Shown here one piece after another: positions 43,201 to 53,459 of a stretch of 64,000 nucleotides of DNA. Within the stretch, counting starts at the first letter, position 1; every line of letters begins with the position of its first letter. This DNA comes from SZAS-103 sp038234715 (GTDB taxonomy: Bacteria > Pseudomonadota > Gammaproteobacteria > Xanthomonadales > Xanthomonadaceae), in contig JBBQTD010000001.1 in the NCBI GenBank assembly GCA_038234715.1, positions 186,001 through 250,000 on the forward strand, given 5' to 3'. Below the pieces are notes generated by a model. The model did no database searches, was not told the DNA's origin, and saw nothing but the letters and a program-made list of their open reading frames with translations. Made by a program: the position numbers and the translations under genes.

Positions 43201-45336
43201 GTGAATTTGATCCGAGTGATGTCGATCCACCTGGCTGCCTGCCGCACGACGCCTCCCGTGCGCAACCTTTCCGTCGCTGTTGCCGCCGGCATTGTCACGA
43301 TGGTTGGCGTGGGCATGGCGCCCGCCGCAGGAGCGGCCGACGCTACGTCCCCGGCGGCCGGCTTCATGGCCGCTCCGATGCATTTCGACATGCGCGAGCT
43401 CGACGACAGCGTGCGTCCATGCACGGACCTCAACGGCTTCGTCAACGCGAAGTGGATCGCGACCCATCCGATTCCCGCCGACCGCACGCGCTGGGGTTCT
43501 TTCGACGCGCTGCGCGAGGACAGTCTCAACCGGCAGCGCAAGATCGTCGAGGCCGCAGCCACGCATGCCGGCACCGCTGAGCCAGGCTCGATTGCGCAGA
43601 AGATCGGCTATCTGTACGCCGCAGGCATGGACGAAGCTGCGGTGGACAAGGCCGGTTTCGACCCGATCAAGCCCAGGCTCGCACGCATCGACCACCTGAA
43701 GAGCAGCGCCGACATCGTGGGTTACGTCATCGACAGCTACGCGCAGGGCGAGCCGGTGTTGTTCCGCTTCTTCGGCAACGCCGACTTCAAGGATTCCACC
43801 CGGCAGATCGCCTATGCAGGCCAGGGCGGGCTTGGCCTGCCAACCGCCGACTACTACAGCAAGCCGGACTTCGCGAAGGTCCGCGATGCATACGTCGCCC
43901 ACATTGCTAAGCTGTTCGTGCTGACCGGCACCAACGCCGCCGACGCGCAAGCGCAGGCGACGTCGGTGCTCGCATTCGAGACGCGCCTTGCCGCCGCCTC
44001 GCTGGTACCGACCGAGCTGCGCCAGACCGAGAACCGCTACCACTACGTGAGTATCGCCGACGCCGAGAAGGTCACGCCGCATCTTGAATGGGCTGCATTC
44101 TTCAAGGCGCAGGGCGCGAACGTCGGCGACGGCTTTTCGCTGACCCATCCGAAGTTCTTCACCGCGGTGGACGCCATGCTCGGCGACGTCCCGGTTGCGC
44201 AATGGAAGGCCTACCTGCGTTACCACGCGATAGACAGCGCGTCACCGTACCTGTCGATGCCATTCGTGCAGGAGAGCTTCGGCTTCCACGACCAGACGCT
44301 CAACGGACAGAAACAGATCGAGGACCGCTGGAAGCGCACGCTGCGCGCCGTCGAGGATGGCATGGGCATGGCGCTGGGCCAGCTGTATGTCACCGACAAC
44401 TTCTCGCCCGCAGCCAAGCAGCGCGCCGAAGAACTCGTCGCCAACCTGCGCGCCGCGTACAAGACGCGTATCGAGCACCTGGAATGGATGAGCTATGCGA
44501 CCAGGCAAAAGGCGCTCGAGAAATGGGCCACGTTCGTGCCCAAGATCGGCTACCCGGACAAGTGGCGCGACTGGACCGGATTGAAGATCGTGCCAGGCAA
44601 CTACTTCGCGAGCGTGCAGGCAGCGGACAAGTTCGACCACGACTACGAAGTCGCCAAGATCGGAAAACCCGTCGACCGCACCGACTGGGGCATGACGCCG
44701 CAGACGGTGAACGCCCAATACAGCGGGCAGCGCAACGACATCACGTTCCCCGCGGCGATCCTGCAACCGCCGTTCTTCGACGCGACCGCCGACGACGCGA
44801 TCAACTACGGCGGCATCGGCGCGGTGATCGGCCACGAAATGGGCCACGGCTACGACGACCAGGGCAGCAAGTTCGATGTGCAGGGCAACAACGTCAACTG
44901 GTGGACGGATACCGATCGCAAGGCATTCGAGGCGCGCACCGCGAAGCTCGCCGCCCAGTTCGACGCCTACGAACCGCTGCCAGGCAAGCACGTCAACGGT
45001 GCACTGACGATGGGCGAGAACATCGGCGACCTCGGCGGCCTGAATGCCTCGTACACGGCCCTGCAGATGGCGCTGTCGAAAAGCCCCGAAGAGGCCACGA
45101 GGAAAATCGACGGCTATACGCAGGACCAGCGCTTCTTCCTGAACTGGGCGCGGGTCTGGCGCGGGAATGTCCTGCCGGAGGCGCAGCTGACCTTGCTCAA
45201 TACCGATCCGCATGCGCCGGCGAAGTTCCGCGCGGTCGGAGCGCCGTCGAACATGCCGGAATTCGCGGCGGCATTCGGGTGCAAGGCCGGCGATGCGATG
45301 GTGCGCGACGAGGCTAAGCGCGTCCGGATCTGGTGA
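43201..45336 (+). CDS. M13-family (neprilysin/PepO-like) metallopeptidase
   Basis: A 711-aa zinc endopeptidase. GTG 43201 has GGAGAGG 6 nt upstream, and that site lies inside the alternative reading from ATG 43186, so 43201 is chosen. An export signal or anchor covers about residues 20-46. The family blocks are present: P-C-x-D-x-x-x-F-V-N-A-K-W, V-N-A-Q-Y-S-G-Q-R-N-D-I-x-F-P-A-A-I-L-Q-P-P-F-F, the zinc motif HEMGH (545-549), GENIGDLGGL with third ligand E606, and a C-terminal V-R-I-W. Most M13 enzymes act on small peptides in the periplasm or at the cell surface. Confidence 0.94.
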   Translation: MNLIRVMSIHLAACRTTPPVRNLSVAVAAGIVTMVGVGMAPAAGAADATSPAAGFMAAPMHFDMRELDDSVRPCTDLNGFVNAKWIATHPIPADRTRWGSFDALREDSLNRQRKIVEAAATHAGTAEPGSIAQKIGYLYAAGMDEAAVDKAGFDPIKPRLARIDHLKSSADIVGYVIDSYAQGEPVLFRFFGNADFKDSTRQIAYAGQGGLGLPTADYYSKPDFAKVRDAYVAHIAKLFVLTGTNAADAQAQATSVLAFETRLAAASLVPTELRQTENRYHYVSIADAEKVTPHLEWAAFFKAQGANVGDGFSLTHPKFFTAVDAMLGDVPVAQWKAYLRYHAIDSASPYLSMPFVQESFGFHDQTLNGQKQIEDRWKRTLRAVEDGMGMALGQLYVTDNFSPAAKQRAEELVANLRAAYKTRIEHLEWMSYATRQKALEKWATFVPKIGYPDKWRDWTGLKIVPGNYFASVQAADKFDHDYEVAKIGKPVDRTDWGMTPQTVNAQYSGQRNDITFPAAILQPPFFDATADDAINYGGIGAVIGHEMGHGYDDQGSKFDVQGNNVNWWTDTDRKAFEARTAKLAAQFDAYEPLPGKHVNGALTMGENIGDLGGLNASYTALQMALSKSPEEATRKIDGYTQDQRFFLNWARVWRGNVLPEAQLTLLNTDPHAPAKFRAVGAPSNMPEFAAAFGCKAGDAMVRDEAKRVRIW

Positions 45337-45357
45337 CGCACACTACAACGGCGCGCG

Positions 45358-47751
45358 ATGGCGTTTGCATGGAATGGTGACGGCATGGTCCGCAAGACCA
45401 GAATCAACAAGGCAAGAATAAAAGCGTACAAGGGACCCGCCGGTGGATGGGGGTCCCTCAAGAGCGTCGCCGAGGTGCTGATACGCGAACGCGTCGGCCC
45501 ATCGGGCCTGGCGCAGCTGCTGCGCCAGAACAAGCCCGATGGCTTCATGTGCACGAGCTGCGCGTGGCCCAAGCCCGCGCATCCGCACCTCGCGGAGTTC
45601 TGCGAGAACGGGGCGAAGGCGACCGCGTGGGAGATCACCAGTCTGCGCACGAGCGTGGAATTCTTCGCGCAGCACACGGTCACCGAGCTGCTGGGGTGGG
45701 CCGACCACGATCTCGAGCAACACGGTCGCCTCACCTATCCGATGCGCTACGACGCAGACAGCGACAAGTACGTCCCGGTTGCATGGGAAACCGCGTTCGC
45801 TGAAATAGGGCGCGAGCTCAAGGCGCTGGCGCCGAAGTCGGTGGTGTTCTATGCATCCGGCCGCGCGTCGCTGGAGACCTCGTACATGTATGCGTTGCTC
45901 GCGCGCATGTACGGCAACAACAACCTTCCCGACAGTTCCAACATGTGCCACGAAACGTCCGGCGTCGGCTTGCGCCAGAGCATCGGTACGCCGGTGGGCA
46001 CGGTCGTGCTGGACGATTTCGACGCGACCGACTGCATCTTGTTCTTCGGGCAGAACGTCGGTTCGAACAGTCCGCGCCTACTGCACGACCTGCAGCGCGC
46101 GAGCCGGCGCGGGGTACCGATCGTCACCTTCAATCCGTTGCGCGAACGCGGGCTCGAGCGATTCCGCAGCCCGCAGAGCCTGCAGATGCTGACGGGCACC
46201 GACACCCGGATCAGCTCGCACTATTACCAGGTCAAGGCAGGCGGCGACATCGCTGCGATCATGGGGATGTGCAAGGCGCTCATTGCAGCGGACGACGAAG
46301 CGCAACAATCCGGTTCGGCGCGGGTGATCGATGCCGGATTCATTGCCGAACACACCCACGGCTTCGATGCGTTCGCGGCGCGCGCGCGTTCCTCGCCTTG
46401 GGCCGACATCGAACGCGAGTCGGGCCTCTCGCGCGTCGCCATCGAAACGGCAGCGAGCGTCTATGCGAAAGCCAGGACAGCCATCGCTGCCTGGGGCATG
46501 GGCGTCACCCAGCACCGCCACGGCGTGCAGAACGTGCACATGATCTGCAACCTGCTGCTGCTGCGCGGCAATATCGGCCGACGCGGCGCCGGCGCATGTC
46601 CGATCCGAGGGCATTCCAACGTGCAGGGACAGCGCACGGTCGGCATCGCGGACAATCCCGACCTCGTGCCACTCGACAGGCTCGCGCAGCAATACGGATT
46701 TGAGCCGCCACGCGAGAAGGGCTTGAACACCATCGAAGCCTGCGAAGGAATCTTCGATGGCTCGGTACGCGCATTTGTTGCACTTGGCGGCAACTTCGTG
46801 CGCGCCGCACCGGAAACCGAAAAACTCGAACGTGCGTGGCGCGACCTGCGATTGAGCGTGCAGGTCTCGACCAAGCTCAACCGCAACCACCTCGTGCATG
46901 GTGCGGTGTCGTACATCCTGCCTTGCCTTGGCCGGATCGAGCGTGACACCCAGGCCACCGGCGCACAGGCGGTATCGATGGAGGACGCGACGAGCTGCAT
47001 CCACGGGTCGATGGGACAGGTTGAGCCAGCGTCTGCGCACCTGCTGTCGGAACCAAGGATCGTCGCCGAACTTGCAAAGGCGATGCTGCCGCCGAATCCA
47101 CGCGTGGACTGGGATGGATGGGTCGCGGACTACGCGCTGGTACGCGATGCGATCGAGGAAACCTACCCAGACCAGTTCCGCGATTTCAACAAACGGCTGT
47201 TTCAGCCCGGCGGCTTCCATCGTCCGAACCCCGCCCGCGATTTGCAATGGAACACCGCCAGCGGCAAGGCGAACTTCCTGTTGCCTGGCAGCCTGTCGGC
47301 GACCGGATTCGAAGACGCACCCGGCGTGATGCGGTTGATCACGCTGCGCAGCAACGACCAGTTCAATACGACCATCTACGGCTACGAGGATCGTTTTCGC
47401 GGCGTGAGTGGAACCCGCCTGATCGTGTTCATGCATGCGGCCGACATGCTGCGGCATGGACTTGTGGAAGCCGATGAAGTGACCTTGGTAACCCATGCCG
47501 ACGATGGCGTACACCGCGAGGTGTCGGACCTGCGCGTGACGACCTACAACATTCCCGAAGGCTGCATCGGCGCGTACTACCCGGAATGCAATCCGCTGAT
47601 CCCGGTCTGGCACCATGCCGAGGAGTCGATGGTGCCGGCGGCGAAATCGATTCCGGTCACGATCAGGAAGGCAGCGGGCGCGGGGCCGCGGATGCAACAC
47701 CCGCAGTCAGAAATCGATGATTCCGTTCGTGGCGAGCCTGTCGCACCATGA
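45358..47751 (+). CDS. YdeP-type molybdopterin oxidoreductase (FdhF/YdeP family)
   Basis: A 797-aa homolog of the E. coli YdeP/formate-dehydrogenase-like family. ATG 45385 nine codons in is an alternative start. Near the N-terminus P-A-G-G-W-G-S-L-K-S-V is diagnostic. C-T-S-C and FCENG Cys residues (around 65-85) fit the iron-sulfur site of this group. N-M-C-H-E-T-S-G-V-G-L around 197 supplies the Cys position used as molybdenum ligand in relatives. GVTQHRHGVQNVHMICNLLL and RGHSNVQGQRTVGI cofactor blocks follow. It has no Tat signal, so it is cytoplasmic. The reaction is not established; YdeP is linked to acid resistance in E. coli. The stop overlaps the start of fdhD (ATGA), so they are translationally coupled. 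Confidence 0.92.
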   Translation: MAFAWNGDGMVRKTRINKARIKAYKGPAGGWGSLKSVAEVLIRERVGPSGLAQLLRQNKPDGFMCTSCAWPKPAHPHLAEFCENGAKATAWEITSLRTSVEFFAQHTVTELLGWADHDLEQHGRLTYPMRYDADSDKYVPVAWETAFAEIGRELKALAPKSVVFYASGRASLETSYMYALLARMYGNNNLPDSSNMCHETSGVGLRQSIGTPVGTVVLDDFDATDCILFFGQNVGSNSPRLLHDLQRASRRGVPIVTFNPLRERGLERFRSPQSLQMLTGTDTRISSHYYQVKAGGDIAAIMGMCKALIAADDEAQQSGSARVIDAGFIAEHTHGFDAFAARARSSPWADIERESGLSRVAIETAASVYAKARTAIAAWGMGVTQHRHGVQNVHMICNLLLLRGNIGRRGAGACPIRGHSNVQGQRTVGIADNPDLVPLDRLAQQYGFEPPREKGLNTIEACEGIFDGSVRAFVALGGNFVRAAPETEKLERAWRDLRLSVQVSTKLNRNHLVHGAVSYILPCLGRIERDTQATGAQAVSMEDATSCIHGSMGQVEPASAHLLSEPRIVAELAKAMLPPNPRVDWDGWVADYALVRDAIEETYPDQFRDFNKRLFQPGGFHRPNPARDLQWNTASGKANFLLPGSLSATGFEDAPGVMRLITLRSNDQFNTTIYGYEDRFRGVSGTRLIVFMHAADMLRHGLVEADEVTLVTHADDGVHREVSDLRVTTYNIPEGCIGAYYPECNPLIPVWHHAEESMVPAAKSIPVTIRKAAGAGPRMQHPQSEIDDSVRGEPVAP

Positions 47752-48623
47752 TCGGAATCAAAGCCGATTCTCCCGGATCGACCTGGCAATCCGATGCGGC
47801 GGCGATGGAAATCGTGATGGACAAAGGCGTGGATGCGCCGCAGCCGATTGGCCTCAAGCCTGCTGCGGGTTTACGCGTCAGCGGCGACCACGGCGAATGG
47901 TTTGTCGACCAGGTGGTCGAGGAAACGCCGGTCGCCCTGCTCTACAACGGCCACCCGCACGTGGTGATGATGGCAACGCCGAGCGATCTTGAAGACTTCG
48001 CGCTCGGTTTTGCGTTGACCGAAGGGATCGTCGCGGATGCCGGCGAATTCCGCCTCGTCGATTGCCTGCGAACCGGGCACGGAATCTCGCTGCAGGCAGC
48101 GATCCCGCAACACCGCTTCGATACGCTGTCCGCGCGCAGCCGCAATCTCGCTGGTCGCAGCGGCTGTGGCATGTGCGGAATCGAGACCCTGGAGGCGGCC
48201 ATTCGCCCGGTTCGCAAACTCGTTGACGATGCATGCGTGTCGACTGCCGCGATCGGCGACGGACTTCGCCTGATCGAACAGGCACAACCGCTCAACCGGA
48301 TCAGCGGCGGCGTGCATGCGGCGGCATTCGTGCATGCCAACGGCACCCTCGTCCGCGAGGATGTCGGCCGGCACAATGCGCTCGACAAGCTGGTCGGGGC
48401 ACTCGCCTCCGCCGGAGTCGGCAAGGGCTTTTTGGTCATCACCTCGCGCGCTTCGTATGAAATCGTGCACAAGGCAGCCGCGGCGGGGATCGCGATCGTG
48501 GTCGCCATGTCGGCGCCGACGGACCTTGCCATCCGCATCGCCGAACAGGCTGGCATCACCCTGGTCGCGTTTGCGCGGCGACAAACGATGACGATCTACA
48601 CGCATTCGGAGCGCGTGCAATAG
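47748..48623 (+). CDS. fdhD: Formate dehydrogenase accessory sulfurtransferase FdhD
   Basis: A 291-aa FdhD. It passes sulfur from a cysteine desulfurase to the molybdenum cofactor of formate-dehydrogenase-type enzymes. The family marks are E-T-P-V-A-L-L-Y-N-G, P-S-D-L-E-D-F-A-L-G-F, the sulfur-carrying CxxC in GRSGCGMCGIE (C140, C143), G-G-V-H-A-A-A-F, and EDVGRHNALDK for cofactor binding. The 4-nt ATGA overlap with the upstream oxidoreductase makes that enzyme its likely client. Confidence 0.95.
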   Translation: MIGIKADSPGSTWQSDAAAMEIVMDKGVDAPQPIGLKPAAGLRVSGDHGEWFVDQVVEETPVALLYNGHPHVVMMATPSDLEDFALGFALTEGIVADAGEFRLVDCLRTGHGISLQAAIPQHRFDTLSARSRNLAGRSGCGMCGIETLEAAIRPVRKLVDDACVSTAAIGDGLRLIEQAQPLNRISGGVHAAAFVHANGTLVREDVGRHNALDKLVGALASAGVGKGFLVITSRASYEIVHKAAAAGIAIVVAMSAPTDLAIRIAEQAGITLVAFARRQTMTIYTHSERVQ

Positions 48624-48685
48624 GGTCAGCGGAGATTTTTCGTGCGTGGTCCGATGATCGAACGCGTGGCGCGGGCAGGCAGGAC

Positions 48686-50182
48686 CTACTCTGACACCTT
48701 CTTCGGAGCCTCCAGGTTGATATCGCGCGCTATTGGCAGCGCGTTCGCCTGCCAGCCTCCACCAAGTGCCTTGATCAGGGCGACGCTGTCGTTCAGGCGC
48801 GTACCGAGGATCGTGATCGCACTGCGCTGACTGGCGTAGGCTGCGGCCTGTGCAGTCACCACATTGAGATAGCTGACCGTTCCCGCACGGTATTGGTTGA
48901 GCGTGATCTGCAGGAATTGTTCCGACGACTTCACCGCCTCGGCCTGGACGGCGGCTTCCTGTTCGAGGATGTGCAGCGCGGCGAGATTGTCCTCGACGTT
49001 TTGCAAGGCGGCGAGCACCACTTCGCGGTAGTTCGCGGCCGCCGCATCGAAGCCGGCACGCGCCTGCGCGGTCTGCGCGCGGCGCAGGCCTCCGTCGAAA
49101 AGCGTTTCGGCCAGCTGCGGTCCGAGCGACCAGAATATGCTCGACGCCTGCAACCATTTCGAGAAAGTCGAACTCTCGAAACCGCCGCTTGCGGACAGGG
49201 TGAGGTTCGGGAAATACGCAGCCTTCGCGACCCCGATCTGTGCATTTGCGGAAGCCGCCTGGCGTTCGGCAATGGCGACATCCGGTCGTCGCTCCAGCAG
49301 TTCCGAAGGCAGCCCTGCCGGCGGGATCGGCGGTGGCAGCAGTTGTAATGGCGCGACGGCAATGGATACATCGGACGGAGCCTTGCCGACCAGCAACGCG
49401 ATTGCATGCTCGAATTGGGCGCGCGCGATGCCCAGGTCGAGCGCCTGTGCCTGCGCGGATTTGAGCTGCGCATCGGCCTCAACAACGTCGGCGCGCGCGG
49501 CGACGCCGACGTTGTACTGGTTCTGCGTGAGCCGCAACGACTTCTGGTATCCGATGACCGTGTCGTCGAGCAGGCGTTTTTGTTCGTCGGTGATGCGCAG
49601 TTGCAGGTAGGTCTGTGCGAGTTCCGCCTGCAGGCTCAGCCGCGTGGATTCGAGGGTCGCGTCGGCGGCCTGCGCATTGGCGACATTCGCCTCGACGGTG
49701 CGCCGCACCCTGCCCCACAAGTCCGGCTCCCAGCTTGCAGTGAATGGCAATGAGTAGAAGTTGGACGGATGCGAGGAATCGGGGACACCGTGGTCGAGCC
49801 CGGTTCCGGCAGCGTTGGCATAGCGGCCGGAACGCGTCGCCGACGCGCTGACGCCAACCGTGGGGAAATAACTCGCACGCGCCTCGCCGACCAGCGCACG
49901 CGCCTGGCGGTACTGCGCATCCGCCTGGGCGAGGCTCTGGTTCGAGACGTCGACCTGTTCCTCGAGTCCGATCAACACTGGATCGCCTAACACTTCCCAC
50001 CACGCGCCGCGCTTGAGCATGTCGGCGGGTTGCGCGGAACTCCAGTCCGATGGGTGCCAGTCGACGTTTTCCCTGTACGCCGGGGGCACCGCGACCTTGG
50101 GCCTGACGTAATCCGGCCCGACCGTGCACGCGCCAAGCAGCGTGCATGCGATGGCGATGACGCATGCGCGGATTCGCGCCAT
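48686..50182 (-). CDS. Outer-membrane efflux channel of the NodT/OprM type
   Basis: A 498-aa outer-membrane factor. The start at 50182 is chosen because it begins a lipoprotein signal (MARIRACVIAIACTLLGAC) with lipobox L-L-G-A-C and Cys19 as the acylated residue; the frame runs further to 50305. Two TolC-like repeats follow, with C-T-V-G-P-D-Y-x-R-P, W-W-x-x-L-G-D-P, P-D-L-W-G-R-V-R-R and E-R-R-P-D-V-A-I-A-E-R-Q. It forms the exit duct for the pump encoded immediately upstream: 52 bp separate it from mdtC on the same strand. Confidence 0.93.
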   Translation of the reverse strand: MARIRACVIAIACTLLGACTVGPDYVRPKVAVPPAYRENVDWHPSDWSSAQPADMLKRGAWWEVLGDPVLIGLEEQVDVSNQSLAQADAQYRQARALVGEARASYFPTVGVSASATRSGRYANAAGTGLDHGVPDSSHPSNFYSLPFTASWEPDLWGRVRRTVEANVANAQAADATLESTRLSLQAELAQTYLQLRITDEQKRLLDDTVIGYQKSLRLTQNQYNVGVAARADVVEADAQLKSAQAQALDLGIARAQFEHAIALLVGKAPSDVSIAVAPLQLLPPPIPPAGLPSELLERRPDVAIAERQAASANAQIGVAKAAYFPNLTLSASGGFESSTFSKWLQASSIFWSLGPQLAETLFDGGLRRAQTAQARAGFDAAAANYREVVLAALQNVEDNLAALHILEQEAAVQAEAVKSSEQFLQITLNQYRAGTVSYLNVVTAQAAAYASQRSAITILGTRLNDSVALIKALGGGWQANALPIARDINLEAPKKVSE

Positions 50183-50234
50183 GACCGTCCCGGATGGAAA
50201 CAATGTGATGTCCAGTTTCATGTTTGCGTCCACG

Positions 50235-53200
50235 TCATGTCGCGGCCTGCGGCGCGGGCGGCCGTGGTGGCGCGGGCTGCAACGACTTGCCCGGCGGATC
50301 GCCATGCAGGCGCACCCATCGGCGCTTGCTCCACAGGCTGAACCGATCGAGGTACAGATACACCACGGGAGTCGTGTACAACGTCAGCAACTGGCTGACC
50401 AACAACCCGCCGACGATCGCCACGCCCAGCGGGCGACGCATCGCGCTGCCTTCGCCGAATCCGATCGCGAGCGGCACCGCGCCAAGCATCGCAGCCATTG
50501 TGGTCATCATGATCGGACGGAAGCGCAGCATGCAGGCCTGGAAAATCGCATCGCGCGAATCCAGGCCCTGGTTGCGTTCGGCATCGAGCGCGAAGTCGAT
50601 CATCATGATCGCGTTCTTCTTCACGATGCCGATCAGCAGGATCACCCCGATCAACGCGATGATCGTGAACTGCATGTGGAACACCAGCAACGCCATCAAT
50701 GCGCCGACCCCCGCCGATGGCAGCGTGGACAGGATCGTGATCGGGTGGACGTAGCTCTCGTACAGCACGCCCAGCACGATGTAGACCACCAGCAACGCGG
50801 CCAGGATCAACCACGGCTGGCTGTTGGAGTTGTCCTGGAACGCCTGCGCGGTGCCGGCGAAGCTGCCGCGGATCGACGCCGGCGCGCCGATGCCCACCAT
50901 CGCACGGGCGATTGCGTCGGACCCCTGGCCCAGGCTTGCGCCCGGAGCGAGGTTGAACGACACCGTGGTCGCGACGAACTGCCCCTGGTGGTTCACCGCA
51001 AGCGGCGCCGAGCCGGGGCCGTAACTCGCGAACGCCGAGAGCGGCACCATCTTGCCGGACTTGTTCTGCACGTAGATGTCCTTGAGCGTCTCGGGACTCT
51101 GCAGGAAACGCGGCGCGACTTCCATGATCACGTGGTGCTGGTTGAACGCGTTGTAGATCGTCGATACCTGGCGCTGGCCAAATGCATCGTCGAGCGTGCT
51201 GTCGACCTGCTGCGTGGTGAGGCCAAGGCGCGCCATGCTCGCGCGATCGAATGTGAGTGCAGTCTCAAGCCCCTTGTCCTGCTGGTCGCTGTTCACGTCG
51301 GCGAGTTCCGGAACATCCTTGAGCGCCTGGATGATCTTCGGTCCCCACGATCTCAGCTCGGACAGGCTGTCGCTCTGCAGGGTGTACTGGTAGGCCGCAT
51401 CGCTCTGTCGACCGCCGGTGCGAATGTCCTGCGCAGCCTGCAGGAACAGGTTCGCGCCGGCCTCCTTGCCCAGCTTTGGACGCAGGCGATTGATGACCTC
51501 GTCCGTCGATGCGTGACGCACGGCCAGTGGCTTGAGCGCGACGACGATGAAGCCGCCGTTGCTGCGCCCGCCGCCGGTGAAACCCACCGCCGTGTCGACC
51601 GCTGGATCGGACTTCACGATCTTCAGCAGATCGACCAACTTCTTCGACATCGCCTGGAACGAAATGCTCTGGTCGGCCTGCACGCCGCCGACCAGGCGGC
51701 CGGTATCTTCGGACGGGAACAGTCCTTTCGGCACCTCGACATACAGGAAGACATTCAGGCACACCGTGACGAGCAGCATGAACATCATCAGCGCCGGCGC
51801 CGCCAGTGCCCAGGTGAGGGTGCGCTCGTAGGTACGCAGCATTGCATTGAACATGCGTTCGCTGGTCTGGAAGAAGCGACCGGGCTTGCGCTGGGGATCG
51901 CGGCGCAATAGCCGCGAGCACATCATCGGCGTGGTGGTCAGCGAGATCAGCAGCGAGATCAGGATGGCGACCGACAGGGTGATCGAAAACACCCGCAGGT
52001 AACGTCCGATGATGCCGCCCATCAGCAGGATTGGCAGGAAGACAGCGACCAGCGACAGGCTCATCGCAAGCACGGTGAAGCCGACTTCGCGCGCGCCCCG
52101 CAACACCGCCTGCATGCGCGACATTCCCGCTTCGAGGTGCCGCGAGATGTTCTCGAGCACCACCACCGCATCGTCGACGACGAAGCCGGTGGCGACCGTG
52201 AGCGCCATCAGCGAGAGGTTGTCGAGGCTGAATCCACACAGGTACATCACCGCGAACGTGCCGATCAGCGAGACCGGGACCGCGACCGCGGGAATCAGCG
52301 TGGCGCGCCCGCTGCGCAGGAACACGAACACGACCAGGATCACCAGCAGGATCGAGATGATCAGCGTGCGCTCGACGTCGCGTAGCGATGCCTTGATGGT
52401 GCTGGTGCGCTCGATCGCTGTGTTGATCTGGATGTCCGCCGGTATCGATGCCCCCAGGCTCGGCAACAGCGCCAGCACGCGGTCGCAGGTCTCGATGATG
52501 TTCGCGTTCGGCTGCTTGAGCACCTGGATGATGATCGCGGGCTGGCCATTGGCGAGGCCCAGGTTGCGCACGTCCTCGACCGAATCGACGACGTCGGCGA
52601 CATCCGACAGCCGCACGGGACCGCCATCGCGCCATGCGACGATCAGGCCGCGATATTGGCTGGCCAGGCGCGCCTGGTCGTCGGTGTAGATCTGCCAGTG
52701 CTTGTCGTCGAGTTCGACAAACCCCTTCGGGCGATTCGCGTTCGCGTTCTGCAGCGCGGTGCGCACGGTGTCGAGCGCAATGCCGTATTTGTTCAGCGCG
52801 GTGAGGTTGAGCTCGACGCGTACCGCCGGCAACGAGCCACCGCCGACGATCACCTGTCCGACACCCTGCACCTGCGCGATCTTCTGCGCGACGATCGTCG
52901 ATGCTGCGTCGTACACCTGTCCGCGATCGAGCGTCCTGGATGTCATCGTCAGCACCAGGATCGGCTGATCGGATGGGTTTGCCTTGCGATAACTCGGGTT
53001 TCCGGGCATGCCGCTTGGCAATTGGGCCCGGGCAGCGTTGATCGAAGCCTGCACATCGCGGGCGGCGCCGTCAACGTCGCGGCTCAGGTCGAACTGCATG
53101 GTGATGCGTGTCTGGCCTTGGGTACTCGACGAGGTCATCTCGGTCACGCCAGCGATGCGGCCGAGCTGGCGTTCCAGCGGCGTCGCGACTGCCGTCGACA

Positions 53201-53459
53201 TCGTCTTGGGACTCGCACCGGGCAACGACGCCGACACGGAGATCGTCGGCACATCGACCTGCGGCAACGGCGAGACCGGAAGCAGTCCGAATGCCACCAT
53301 GCCTGCAAGTGCGACGCCAAGCGTCAGCAACGTGGTTGCGATAGGGCGCCGAATGAACGGCGCCGACAGGCTCGGGAGCTTCGAGCCCACCGCGCCGTTG
53401 GACTCGCTCCCTCCCCCACCCGCGGGAGACGCGTGGACTGGGGGTGGCCTCTCGCTCAT
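50235..53459 (-). CDS. mdtC: RND efflux permease, MdtC-like
   Basis: A 1074-aa inner-membrane RND transporter that extrudes drugs or bile-salt-like compounds using the proton gradient. Twelve membrane segments are arranged as 1+5 and 1+5. The proton-relay segment reads GFVVDDAVVVLENISRHLE (about residues 410-428), and P-F-I-x-R-P at the N-terminus and T-P-V-V-Y-L at the C-terminus are usual. It is MdtC rather than MdtB by its second place in the operon and by similarity of the N-terminal region. It overlaps mdtB by 4 nt (ATGA), as expected for a heteromeric MdtBC pump. The first 30 residues are an extra Pro/Gly/Ser-rich extension. Confidence 0.93.
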   Translation of the reverse strand: MSERPPPVHASPAGGGGSESNGAVGSKLPSLSAPFIRRPIATTLLTLGVALAGMVAFGLLPVSPLPQVDVPTISVSASLPGASPKTMSTAVATPLERQLGRIAGVTEMTSSSTQGQTRITMQFDLSRDVDGAARDVQASINAARAQLPSGMPGNPSYRKANPSDQPILVLTMTSRTLDRGQVYDAASTIVAQKIAQVQGVGQVIVGGGSLPAVRVELNLTALNKYGIALDTVRTALQNANANRPKGFVELDDKHWQIYTDDQARLASQYRGLIVAWRDGGPVRLSDVADVVDSVEDVRNLGLANGQPAIIIQVLKQPNANIIETCDRVLALLPSLGASIPADIQINTAIERTSTIKASLRDVERTLIISILLVILVVFVFLRSGRATLIPAVAVPVSLIGTFAVMYLCGFSLDNLSLMALTVATGFVVDDAVVVLENISRHLEAGMSRMQAVLRGAREVGFTVLAMSLSLVAVFLPILLMGGIIGRYLRVFSITLSVAILISLLISLTTTPMMCSRLLRRDPQRKPGRFFQTSERMFNAMLRTYERTLTWALAAPALMMFMLLVTVCLNVFLYVEVPKGLFPSEDTGRLVGGVQADQSISFQAMSKKLVDLLKIVKSDPAVDTAVGFTGGGRSNGGFIVVALKPLAVRHASTDEVINRLRPKLGKEAGANLFLQAAQDIRTGGRQSDAAYQYTLQSDSLSELRSWGPKIIQALKDVPELADVNSDQQDKGLETALTFDRASMARLGLTTQQVDSTLDDAFGQRQVSTIYNAFNQHHVIMEVAPRFLQSPETLKDIYVQNKSGKMVPLSAFASYGPGSAPLAVNHQGQFVATTVSFNLAPGASLGQGSDAIARAMVGIGAPASIRGSFAGTAQAFQDNSNSQPWLILAALLVVYIVLGVLYESYVHPITILSTLPSAGVGALMALLVFHMQFTIIALIGVILLIGIVKKNAIMMIDFALDAERNQGLDSRDAIFQACMLRFRPIMMTTMAAMLGAVPLAIGFGEGSAMRRPLGVAIVGGLLVSQLLTLYTTPVVYLYLDRFSLWSKRRWVRLHGDPPGKSLQPAPPRPPAPQAAT

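Noticed and set aside
40438..44226. A 1262-codon minus-strand open frame
   Set aside because: It is the antisense shadow of two well-supported genes (PAS-GAF-EAL and M13); its translation is low-complexity with no domain.
50124..51911. A 595-codon plus-strand open frame across mdtC
   Set aside because: Antisense to a full-length RND permease; His/Arg/Asp-rich translation typical of shadow frames.
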